Shown: one piece after another, positions 25,407 through 33,180 of the stretch
Layout of the letters: every line of letters begins with the position of its first letter
How positions within the stretch are numbered: the stretch's first letter is position 1
DNA from: Aliikangiella marina
Lineage (GTDB): Bacteria; Pseudomonadota; Gammaproteobacteria; Enterobacterales; Kangiellaceae
NCBI RefSeq assembly: GCF_007004765.1
Contig: NZ_VIKR01000001.1
Location: 372,001-436,000 of the forward strand
DNA: 64,000 nucleotides
Reading direction: 5' to 3'
Program-made: the position numbers and the translations under genes
The notes under the pieces: generated by a model
Database searches by the model: none
What the model saw: the letters and a program-made list of their open reading frames with translations, nothing else
Told to the model about the DNA's origin: nothing

Positions 25407-26204
25407 TTAATCTTTGGTTTGGGCAAATATTTCGTTTAAGTAAAGAGCGATCCTGACACCAGCTTGTTGCATGCGAACTTTCAAAGTCGGTAAATGCTTA
25501 TGAGGATAGGAAAAGCGCAGATTAGTGTCTTTAGGGTAGATATCGGCACGAATCGCTTGGCTCTCTTCAATCCAAACGAGCGGATCAGTCGCTTGCCATT
25601 GTTTGACCTGTTGTTGGGTGATTTTTCGCGCCAACCAGTTGGTAAATTCTGAGTAGCTCAAGCCAAATCCTTCAATCATTTCAGTGTCCCAAACGCTATG
25701 TAAGTTGGTTTCTTTGCCAAAGTAAGTGACTTTGAAGTTGTTGCCACCTCGATCTAAGCCATTACCGACATGCAACGGTTGATGTAAGTCAGCGATGATG
25801 TGCACAATCCATTTAATCGCTAAAGCTTTGTCTTCTCGTGAACTTTTCGAATCGAGTAATACGGTTTTGTATTTTTCGAGTGCGGTAACGGCGTCGCCTT
25901 GTGGCGGAGCGCCAACCTGCGCATAGGTTTTGCCATCGGGAACCGTTACATAATGGAATGGTCTAGAGGTCTTTCGCCAAAAGGTAGTCGGTTCTGAGCG
26001 CATTTGATCGACATAGGTGGATATTTCAGCGAGTGATTCATTATCAAGGATCGCGTCTATCTGATTTTTTGCATCCTCAGTAAGGTATATTTCAGCAAGT
26101 TCACCAGTGATACGGTGACCATTTTGACCGAGGGCTGAAACGGGCGTAGTGGTGACCTGTGCTGCTAAGAATAGCCCACACCCGTAAACAATCAATTGCT
26201 TCAT
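25407..26204 (-). CDS. Secreted S1/P1-type nuclease
   Basis: The protein has 265 residues with a signal peptide ending near VSALG. The S1/P1 zinc-ligand pattern is present: the mature N-terminal region GQNGHRITGELAEIYL, HYVTVPDG, the HIIADLHQPLHVG segment and GGNNFKVTYFGKETNLHSVWD. In the classical P1 nuclease the N-terminal tryptophan is a ligand; here the corresponding position appears to be glutamine or asparagine, which deserves checking. The enzyme should cut single-stranded DNA and RNA to 5'-nucleotides outside the cytoplasm. It is directly adjacent to the phosphatase gene, start next to stop, and it lies in the same region as a TonB receptor with a RutR-like box. Confidence 0.88.
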   Translation of the reverse strand: MKQLIVYGCGLFLAAQVTTTPVSALGQNGHRITGELAEIYLTEDAKNQIDAILDNESLAEISTYVDQMRSEPTTFWRKTSRPFHYVTVPDGKTYAQVGAPPQGDAVTALEKYKTVLLDSKSSREDKALAIKWIVHIIADLHQPLHVGNGLDRGGNNFKVTYFGKETNLHSVWDTEMIEGFGLSYSEFTNWLARKITQQQVKQWQATDPLVWIEESQAIRADIYPKDTNLRFSYPHKHLPTLKVRMQQAGVRIALYLNEIFAQTKD

Positions 26205-27254
26205 TTAATCGTCTCCTAACGATAAAGTTAACTTCGCTTCACCTTTGGCATTGAGAACCTCGATAGTGCCCTTAAGCCTTTCGTCACCGGTCAGTGTTAA
26301 AACGCCAAAATTGTTATCCAATAAAGGATTGCCAAAGCGATACTGATTTGGGGCTGCAGGATAGATGGCTGCATCAAGACCACTGCTCGATACATCGGTA
26401 AAGATTTTTCCGTTATAGGTTCGTTGCGAGATTTCAGCTTTGTGGATATCCCCAGAAATGATAACAAGGTTTCCTTGGTTAACCGGGTGTAGCAAGGCGA
26501 GGAGTTTCTCAAGTTCATGCGGGTAATTCGCCCATGAATCCCAACCAGTGTGTTCCGCTAAGACTGCGATACTGGAAACCACGACTCTGAAATCCGCTGG
26601 CTTTTTTAGCTCATTAGCAAACCATTCCCACTGGATTTCACCCAATAAGGTCTTACTTGTATCGACGTGTTCCTTGTAGGGGCCAACACCAAGCTCGACT
26701 CGCTGGGCTTCGGTGAGATCCGCAAATACCATCGGGTCGCGATACCAGCGCGTATCCAGCAAGATTATTTGGACTTTTTTGCCTTTGTGTTCGGTCCAGT
26801 AAGTATGAAAGATACCCTGAGGTTTATGTCGCAGTTGCTCGATTTCTGGATAACGCCAGAAGTTAATGAACTCTGTTTTCGCCGCTTCTTTCGCCGTAAA
26901 GTATTTGTTGCCATCTTGCATACCGTAATCATGGTCATCCCAGGTCGCCAGGATAGGAGTCGATTGACGGAATTTACTAAAATTTGGGTTACTTCCTAGC
27001 ATTTTGTAAGCGTGCTGCATTGCATCAGTTTGGTCGCTGTCAATGTAGACATTATCGCCAGAAAAAATAAATAAATCGGGATTTTGCTCGCCGATTTTTT
27101 GCCATACAAACTGTGGTCGGTCTTGTTTCGCACAAGAACCAAAAGCGATTTTCAGTTCAGATTTTACTTGTCCGAGAGCACTCTTTGAGGTCAAAAAGAG
27201 GCATAAAGTTATCAAAAAGAATAACTTGTATCGGATTTCAAGAAATGACTTCAT
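26205..27254 (-). CDS. PhoD-type metallophosphatase (alkaline phosphatase D family), exported
   Basis: The protein has 349 residues with an N-terminal signal/anchor (residues 8-29). PhoD motifs are in order: IAFGSCAKQD, FIFSGDNVYID, TWDDHDYGMQDG, LLDTRWYR and LVIISGDIHKAE. It is shorter than B. subtilis PhoD and matches the compact family seen in marine proteobacteria. It should hydrolyse phosphodiesters or monoesters outside the cytoplasm. It is first in the operon with the S1/P1 nuclease and the HAD-like protein, so the three together could degrade nucleic acid to nucleosides and phosphate. It is divergent from the TonB receptor, with the shared upstream region holding the operator at 27399. 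Confidence 0.87.
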   Translation of the reverse strand: MKSFLEIRYKLFFLITLCLFLTSKSALGQVKSELKIAFGSCAKQDRPQFVWQKIGEQNPDLFIFSGDNVYIDSDQTDAMQHAYKMLGSNPNFSKFRQSTPILATWDDHDYGMQDGNKYFTAKEAAKTEFINFWRYPEIEQLRHKPQGIFHTYWTEHKGKKVQIILLDTRWYRDPMVFADLTEAQRVELGVGPYKEHVDTSKTLLGEIQWEWFANELKKPADFRVVVSSIAVLAEHTGWDSWANYPHELEKLLALLHPVNQGNLVIISGDIHKAEISQRTYNGKIFTDVSSSGLDAAIYPAAPNQYRFGNPLLDNNFGVLTLTGDERLKGTIEVLNAKGEAKLTLSLGDD

Positions 27255-27398
27255 CTGTCAATTACCATGTGTTCTTCCCAAAAGCGGGGCAGAGTATAAA
27301 TCATTTTTTTGACCGTAAGTAAAGCGAAACTATCGATCATTTTAATGGAATTATTATCTCAAAATTGAAGGTGTCATAGATCTGTAATTAATTACATC

Positions 27399-27427
27399 TT
27401 GACCTAATGGTCAAGTTTAAATAGAGT
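27399..27427 (+). promoter_or_regulatory. RutR-like box overlapping the promoter of the TonB receptor
   Basis: TTGACCTAATGGTCAA (27399-27414) keeps both TTGACC and GGTCAA arms of the E. coli RutR box. Its first six bases also serve as a -35 element, with TAGAGT 17 nt further on (27422-27427) as the -10. Binding would block RNA polymerase. The site is 134 nt before the receptor start and 144 nt before the divergent phosphatase start. Confidence 0.75.
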
Positions 27428-27548
27428 ACGCTCGCTTGAAAAAATTTAAAGCGCCTAACTAACCGAATTAAATCGATTTGCTGCGAAAATCGGTCTTTTG
27501 ATACCGAACGTGCTAAAAATCGTCAGTATTATTCATTTGGGGAATACA

Positions 27549-30500
27549 ATGAAAAAGAAACTACTCGTAGCTGCATTAGCTTTGGGGATGAGTCAATATG
27601 CGGTTGCTGAAGATACCTCTTCGAGTATTCGCGGAAAGATTCTTGACCCGCAAGGTAACGCTGCAGCCAATACCACCATCATCATCGTTCACGAGCCTTC
27701 AGGTACTCGTAAAACGGTTACTACTAATGAGTCAGGTACTTTCAATGCGACAGGTCTTCGTGTTGGCGGTCCTTACCGTGTAACAGTCGATTCTGACGTC
27801 CATGCTGACCAAGAATATGATGGTATTTACCTAACACTAGGTAATGTTGAAAGATTAGACGCGCAACTTGAAAGCGCTGATACCAATACCGTTGTTATCA
27901 CTGGTGCTCGTTTGCCAAGCACGCTTTCTAGCGGTTCAGGTAGCGTATTTGGTGAACAAGCAATCAGAACACAATCTGGTGTGACTCGTGACATCAAGGA
28001 CGTTGTTCGCGCTAACCCATTAGTGACTATCTTACCTGGTTCAGATGCACCAATCTCGATCGGTGGTTTGAATCCTCGTTTTAACAGTTTCACCGTTGAT
28101 GGAATCAGCCAAAACGATGACTTCGGTCTTAACTCAGGCGGTTACCCAACTCAACGTTCTCCACTTCCTATTGACTCACTTGACCAAGTTACAGTTGACG
28201 TCGCGCCATTTGACGCAAAAGTGTCTGGATTTAGTGGTGGTCTTGTCAACGCGGTTTTCAAATCGGGTACAAACGATTTTGAAGGAAGTGTTTTCTGGGA
28301 AAAACTGGATTCTAAAAATGCGGGTGAAGCGCGTGATGTTGACGAGTTTGGTCAAGTTGTTGTTCCGGTAGAGTTCGAAGAAGAGACTTACGGATTCAAC
28401 TTCAGTGGTCCAATCATGAAAGACAAACTATTCTTCATGGTTTCTTACGAGTTCTTTGATTCTCCACAAACCTTAGAGTGGGGCGCAGCAGGCTCTGGCG
28501 CTGCCAACGAAACAGAAGCGACTTTAGCGGAAGTTTCAGAAGTTCAACGTATAGCACAAGAAGTCTATGGCTTATCGGCAGCCCAAGTGGGTGAAGCGAC
28601 AGGAAGCCCAGTCGAAGAAGATGAGAAATATGTTCTTAAGTTTGACTGGAACATCAATGATTTCCACCGCGCTTCTTTTGCTTACCAATTCAACGAAGGT
28701 AACCGTACTCGTAACCTTACTAGCAGCGCCGGTGAACTTCGTTTGTCATCTCACTGGTATAACGTTACTGAAGAATTAAACAACTTCTCAACCAAGCTTT
28801 ACTCTGACTGGAACGAAAACTTCTCTACCGAGATTAGCTTAACTAAGAAGGATGTTGCGAACCGCCAGGTTTCTTTCGGTGACTTTGCTGATGTGACTAT
28901 CGACAACTTGCCTTCAGGTGGTCGTATAGCTTTTGGTTCTGACCAATTCCGTCATGCGAACATTTTGGATACTGGCACTACCGTTGCTAAGTTCGATGCA
29001 GAATACTTAATGGGTGACCACCAAATTCAATTCGGTTTTGAATACCAAGAAATCTCAATTCAAAACTTATTCGTACCAAGCTCTAAAGGGGTCATCGAGT
29101 TTGACGGTTTAGATAACTTCGAAAACCGTATTGCTGATAACTACACTTACTCAAACGGTACAGGTAATGACCCGTTTGCAGTTGGTGCAGATTTTGACCG
29201 TGAAACGTTAGCGCTTTATGTACAAGACAGCTGGGATATTACTGCTGACTTAAACGTTAACTTCGGTCTTCGCTATGAGCGCTTATCTTCGAGCGACAGA
29301 CCTCCCTTCAACGCTAACTCTTTAGCAAGAACAGGTTTGGACAACTCTGAAAACTTAGACGGCATCGATATCATTCTTCCACGTGTTAGCTTTGAATACT
29401 TGTGGACTGACGATGTGACTTTACGCGGTGGTGTTGGTCGTTTCGGCGGTGGACAACCTAACGTTTGGATCTCAAATGCTTACTCTGAAAACGGCGTAAA
29501 CAATGGTTTTTATGACGAAGATGATGTCACAATCGGTGCTGACTCTATCTTAAACATCTATCAACCAGCATTTGACGCAATCCAAAACGCGAGCAGTGAC
29601 GGTAACGTTTCATTCACTGATCCTAACTTCGAGCTTCCTTCAGATTGGCGCTATCAAATCGCGACTGACGTAATGTTTGATATCGAAGGTTTTGTAGATA
29701 GTGCGAAGTGGACTACTGAGTTCATGCATATCGACAAACAAGATTCAGTTTTCTGGGTCGATGCTTCATTACAAGACGCAACTGTGACAACAGCTGCAGA
29801 TGGCCGCCGTTTAATCTACACTGATAATGATCGTCGTTATGACTTGATGTTGACTAATACTGATGTAGATGGTCGTTCAAACATCTTCTTAACCTCTTTG
29901 GATATGAACTGGGATAACGGTTGGTCTGTAAATGCTTCTTACACTAACCAAGACATCACTGAAGTTAATCCTGGTACTAGCTCTACCGCTAGAAGTAACT
30001 ACCGCTTCTCTGATGGTATCAACCGTAACGTTCCAAGAGATCAACTGGGGGTTGCTGCGTTCGAAATCGAGCATCGTTTTGTGTTAAACGTTGGTTACAA
30101 CACAGAGTTGTTTGACGGTTACGAAACTAACATCAACTTGTTTGCTGAAAGACGTTCAGGTGTACCGGTTACTCACACAACTAACTTCGACCGTAGTGTG
30201 TTAACTTCTGATGTTAATGGTGAAGTTATTGGATTAAGCCCTGAGTTTACTTCTGGTGACTACACGTCTTACATCCCAACTGTCGGTGATCCAAATGTTG
30301 TCTACACTGACCCTGCGCTAGAAGGTCAATTGCAAGCTGCTATCAGCGAGCGTGGTCTTTCTGCATACGCAGGTGGTTATGCGCCAATTGGTTCTGACAG
30401 AACACCTTACATCACTAATATCGATTTGAGCATCAATCAAGAAATCCCTGGTTTATTTGATGATCAAAAAGGTGTGATTACTTTAATCATCGATAACTTC

Positions 30501-30689
30501 TTAAACTTCATCGACCACTCTAAAGGTCAAGTTTATGACAACCGATTCAACACGCTTCGTTTGTATGATGTTGACTCGATTGACGATCAAGGTCGCTACG
30601 TAATCGACCGTGTTCGTGATGATGGTAATCGTTTCAATGCTGAGCAATCTGCATGGAGATTGAAACTTGGCGTGAAATATACTTTCTAA
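27549..30689 (+). CDS. Oar-like TonB-dependent outer membrane receptor
   Basis: From the ATG at 27549 the protein has 1046 residues. It has a signal peptide (MKKKLLVAALALGMSQYAVA), a carboxypeptidase-regulatory-like domain (about 28-100, IRGKILDPQGNAAANTTI), a plug domain (about 105-240) and a long beta-barrel ending in phenylalanine (KLGVKYTF), the outer membrane assembly signal. Motifs such as VDVAPFDAKVSGFSGGLVNA are typical of Oar-type receptors. Codon choice is strongly biased (CGT, GGT, AAC), suggesting high expression. A RutR-like operator overlaps its promoter and a secreted nuclease operon is divergent. Uptake of nucleic acid breakdown products is inferred; no ligand is known. A terminator follows at 30718. 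Confidence 0.9.
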   Translation: MKKKLLVAALALGMSQYAVAEDTSSSIRGKILDPQGNAAANTTIIIVHEPSGTRKTVTTNESGTFNATGLRVGGPYRVTVDSDVHADQEYDGIYLTLGNVERLDAQLESADTNTVVITGARLPSTLSSGSGSVFGEQAIRTQSGVTRDIKDVVRANPLVTILPGSDAPISIGGLNPRFNSFTVDGISQNDDFGLNSGGYPTQRSPLPIDSLDQVTVDVAPFDAKVSGFSGGLVNAVFKSGTNDFEGSVFWEKLDSKNAGEARDVDEFGQVVVPVEFEEETYGFNFSGPIMKDKLFFMVSYEFFDSPQTLEWGAAGSGAANETEATLAEVSEVQRIAQEVYGLSAAQVGEATGSPVEEDEKYVLKFDWNINDFHRASFAYQFNEGNRTRNLTSSAGELRLSSHWYNVTEELNNFSTKLYSDWNENFSTEISLTKKDVANRQVSFGDFADVTIDNLPSGGRIAFGSDQFRHANILDTGTTVAKFDAEYLMGDHQIQFGFEYQEISIQNLFVPSSKGVIEFDGLDNFENRIADNYTYSNGTGNDPFAVGADFDRETLALYVQDSWDITADLNVNFGLRYERLSSSDRPPFNANSLARTGLDNSENLDGIDIILPRVSFEYLWTDDVTLRGGVGRFGGGQPNVWISNAYSENGVNNGFYDEDDVTIGADSILNIYQPAFDAIQNASSDGNVSFTDPNFELPSDWRYQIATDVMFDIEGFVDSAKWTTEFMHIDKQDSVFWVDASLQDATVTTAADGRRLIYTDNDRRYDLMLTNTDVDGRSNIFLTSLDMNWDNGWSVNASYTNQDITEVNPGTSSTARSNYRFSDGINRNVPRDQLGVAAFEIEHRFVLNVGYNTELFDGYETNINLFAERRSGVPVTHTTNFDRSVLTSDVNGEVIGLSPEFTSGDYTSYIPTVGDPNVVYTDPALEGQLQAAISERGLSAYAGGYAPIGSDRTPYITNIDLSINQEIPGLFDDQKGVITLIIDNFLNFIDHSKGQVYDNRFNTLRLYDVDSIDDQGRYVIDRVRDDGNRFNAEQSAWRLKLGVKYTF

Positions 30690-30717
30690 TCAGTATATTT
30701 TAACCAAACCATTTAAA

Positions 30718-30743
30718 AACCGGCTTTTTAGCCGGTTTTTTTT
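30718..30743 (+). terminator. Intrinsic terminator of the TonB receptor gene
   Basis: AACCGGC (30718-30724) and GCCGGTT (30731-30737) form a 7-bp stem with a 6-nt loop and run straight into eight T residues, 29 nt after the stop codon. Confidence 0.92.
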
Positions 30744-31126
30744 GCCTTTGAATTAAGCGCTATGATAATCATTAGACACTCCTGTTTTATCGTCGATACC
30801 ATTTGTTAGTGTCTGCGAACATTTCAAGACTTCAGCTTTTAACATCCTGCATTTTCAGTATCAATTAATTCACTTCGGTGGGTGGTCATATCGATTCCTG
30901 CCTAAATAATGAAATTATTAAGAAAGGAGGCACATAACAGAGAGCGAGAACAACACCAAGACAACTCAGAGATTGAAGATTGATGGCGTGAGAGAATGTC
31001 GATATAGTGACTGTCTGCAGTGGGTCTGACAAGAACCTATTAAATGAGAGTAAAAGCACATAGCCATACGCCAAAAAAGACCCGTACAATATGCTTATTA
31101 GCTAGTCTTAGGGGCAATAATTAAAA
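30744..31126. other. Intergenic region of about 380 bp, no gene seen
   Basis: No convincing ORF or RNA is present. ATGATAATCATTA at 30762-30774 resembles the centre of a Fur box but lacks the outer bases and has no promoter beside it. A GGAGG at 30926 is not followed by a start codon at a useful distance. Confidence 0.55.
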
Positions 31127-31471
31127 ATGGATTTAGTTGGAAGATTTGAAGATACGTTTTGCAACATCGCTATAGAAAAAGGAGACGGTAGTTCTAGCAA
31201 TGATGCTGAACTTTTCGAAGAGATGAAAGCGTATTTTATTCGACTGTACAATCACCCACGAGGAAAAAGTCGAATTGAAGGCTTGCTCAACCATAACAAC
31301 GAATGGGTACAGTTTTGGGTAGCTTCGCATCTTCTGAGTGAAGGTGACAATAAGCGTGCAGCTACAGTGCTGAAAAAGCTTTCAAATGATGGGGGAAATC
31401 TTGGGTTTGGTTCAGAGACGACTTTAAATGAGTATAAAAAAGGGACTCTAGGTTCTCCATTTGGCCTTTAG
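31127..31471 (+). CDS. Small DUF2019-like protein
   Basis: The protein has 114 residues. RIEGLLNHNNEWVQFWVASHLL and the C-terminal ATVLKKLSNDGG...TTLNEYKKG match the helical DUF2019 pattern, a HEAT-like short domain. Members are often found near polymorphic toxin or accessory genes, and an immunity role has been suggested for some. No toxin gene is seen next to it here. There is no signal peptide or membrane segment. The ribosome site is weak (upstream sequence is A-rich). This is a lone gene in an accessory-looking stretch; function unknown. Confidence 0.65.
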   Translation: MDLVGRFEDTFCNIAIEKGDGSSSNDAELFEEMKAYFIRLYNHPRGKSRIEGLLNHNNEWVQFWVASHLLSEGDNKRAATVLKKLSNDGGNLGFGSETTLNEYKKGTLGSPFGL

Positions 31472-31589
31472 CTTGATTAAGAGTATGAGTCTTCAAATAG
31501 AGGGCTTAAAAAACGAGGTCTCATTTGAGGCAAGCGTTATACTTGAGGTTAGTTTTCATATCTGATGTCTCTTGATAAAGGAACAATAA

Positions 31590-32081
31590 ATGAATATTCA
31601 AAAAATTCTCGGTTTGGTTTTGTCAGGAATTATAGCTGTATCTTTAACTTGGGCTTGCCAGGCAAATGAAAAATCACACACCCCTTTAGAGAAAGCAAAT
31701 CTAAAGAAAGCCGTATATTGTATGGAAATTTTGGAAAACAGAAACGATCTTAAGCCATCCAAAAGAATTGAAATTTTACGTAACGAATGTTACGCCGAGA
31801 ACTTTGTCGAACATTCACCCCATATAAGCGGTGGTCGAGAGGGACTATTCAGATTGTTTAAGAGTCGATACAAAAAATATCCGAAACTTTCTATGTCTAT
31901 TAAACGAAGCGCGTCTGAAGGTGATTTAGTTTGGCTGCATCTTCATGTAAAGCACACACCGGACTCTCTCGGAGCTGCTCTCATGCATATATTCCGCATG
32001 AAAGATGGAATGATTGTGGAGCATTGGGGGGTTGGTCAACCTGTTCCAGAAGTGTCTAAAAACAAGAATACAATGTTTTAA
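31590..32081 (+). CDS. Exported SnoaL-like (NTF2 fold) protein
   Basis: The protein has 163 residues. The N-terminus MNIQKILGLVLSGIIAVSLT with WAC at residues 21-23 looks like a signal sequence, possibly of a lipoprotein, though the lipobox is poor. The remainder resembles the SnoaL-like polyketide cyclase/NTF2 fold: NECYAENFVEHSPHISGGREGL, LVWLHLHVKHTPD and a closing IFRMKDGMIVEHWGVGQPVPE. Such proteins include small hydrolases and binding proteins; the substrate cannot be told. A ribosome site AAAGGAAC precedes the ATG. No operon partner is evident. Confidence 0.75.
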   Translation: MNIQKILGLVLSGIIAVSLTWACQANEKSHTPLEKANLKKAVYCMEILENRNDLKPSKRIEILRNECYAENFVEHSPHISGGREGLFRLFKSRYKKYPKLSMSIKRSASEGDLVWLHLHVKHTPDSLGAALMHIFRMKDGMIVEHWGVGQPVPEVSKNKNTMF

Positions 32082-32506
32082 AATCTATGAGTTGGAGTTG
32101 TATAGCAAATCAAAGCGCGCGGAATTGGTAAAGTCTTTGAGACGTTGAGTTTCCGCTTTCAGGAAAAAAATAGTAGATATTGTAGCCCGCCTACCGTTTA
32201 CGTTATTGCAAAAATACTTACTCGTAGAAGCACCTCAAACCAGAAATAATGAGTTTATGAATGGTTCAATCCCTTCCTTTAAATTTTATCTAAGTCAGTT
32301 AATAAAATTAAAATTGTGGCTGTTTGTGAATCTGCATTTCGGCTTCGTTTGTAATTAGAAACGCTTTTAATTACACCAAACCATAAAAAGGTCGCTTTAT
32401 TCGATACTTTAAGTCCGTAGTATAGATACCATAAACTAATTTCTTGTTCTGCAAACCTCCAGAAAATACATTGGGTCTATCTAAAGAAACTAACAAGGAA
32501 TGCAAA
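32082..32506. other. Intergenic region of about 425 bp, no gene seen
   Basis: AT-rich DNA between the SnoaL-like gene and the YiiX-like gene. No RNA gene, repeat or clear terminator is visible. A promoter for the YiiX-like gene must lie here but cannot be pinpointed. Confidence 0.55.
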
Positions 32507-33064
32507 ATGATTGACCAAAAAACAATGTCCGACTTGCGAGAAGGCGATATTATATTCACTTCGATACCCAACCTACTTTATCAATCGGTTGAACGCGCTT
32601 CGAATTCCCCAACTTCACATGTTGGCATTCTTTTTAAAATTGGCGACGACTGGGTTGTTGCAGAAAGTCGAGTTCCTATCAGTTGCTATACGCCACTAAT
32701 AGATTTTGTTAGTCGATCGAAGCGGGGCTGGGTCAGTGTAAAAAGAGTTAGCAAAAAGTTGACTCAGCGCGATATCACTAAACTTAGAACTGAATGTGAT
32801 TCAATGATGGGAAAACTTTATCACTTAGGGTTTAAATACCGCTCAAACCGACAGTTTTGCTCAAAGTTTGTGTATGACGCATACAAGAAGTCACTCGGTA
32901 TAAACGTTGGCAAATTAATGACGCTTAGAGACCTGCTGGAAGAAAACCCCAATATATCAAAGACATTTTGGCGTTTCTGGTATCTTGGATTTATACCTTG
33001 GAATAGACAAACAATAACCCCAGGCAGCCAGTATAATGATCCGTCACTCGCGACAGTTATCTAG
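32507..33064 (+). CDS. YiiX/YebB-like permuted papain-fold (NlpC/P60-related) protein
   Basis: From the ATG at 32507 the protein has 185 residues. LREGDIIFTSIP and SPTSHVGILFKIGDDWVVAES contain the conserved histidine. QFCSKFVYDAYKKSLG carries the conserved cysteine of the circularly permuted papain-like amidase/peptidase group to which YiiX belongs. The likely activity is cleavage of an amide or thioester, perhaps in peptidoglycan or a lipid, but no signal peptide is present. An AAGGAA ribosome site supports this start over a TTG at 32444. It stands alone, transcribed towards the terminator of the deo operon. Confidence 0.78.
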   Translation: MIDQKTMSDLREGDIIFTSIPNLLYQSVERASNSPTSHVGILFKIGDDWVVAESRVPISCYTPLIDFVSRSKRGWVSVKRVSKKLTQRDITKLRTECDSMMGKLYHLGFKYRSNRQFCSKFVYDAYKKSLGINVGKLMTLRDLLEENPNISKTFWRFWYLGFIPWNRQTITPGSQYNDPSLATVI

Positions 33065-33108
33065 CATTAACAAAACTTCAATCTACTGGAAATTTAGAAA
33101 CTGCAGGC

Positions 33109-33134
33109 AAAAAGAAGCCCGAATATTTCGGGCT
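33109..33134 (-). terminator. Terminator of the deoA-deoC-aldehyde dehydrogenase operon
   Basis: AGCCCGAA (33116-33123) and TTCGGGCT (33127-33134) pair perfectly around a 3-nt loop. On the minus strand the stem runs into TCTTTTTG. It lies 47 nt beyond the dehydrogenase stop codon. Confidence 0.85.
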
Positions 33135-33180
33135 AACGATTGAGTGTATAGATACAAAACTATTGAATAATAAACTTGTA

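Noticed and set aside
30762-30774. Fur-box-like ATGATAATCATTA
   Set aside because: Only the central part matches, it lies after a terminator and far from any start codon, and no iron gene is nearby.
30886-31089. 67-codon minus-strand hydrophobic frame
   Set aside because: No ribosome site or family; composition fits a random AT-rich frame.
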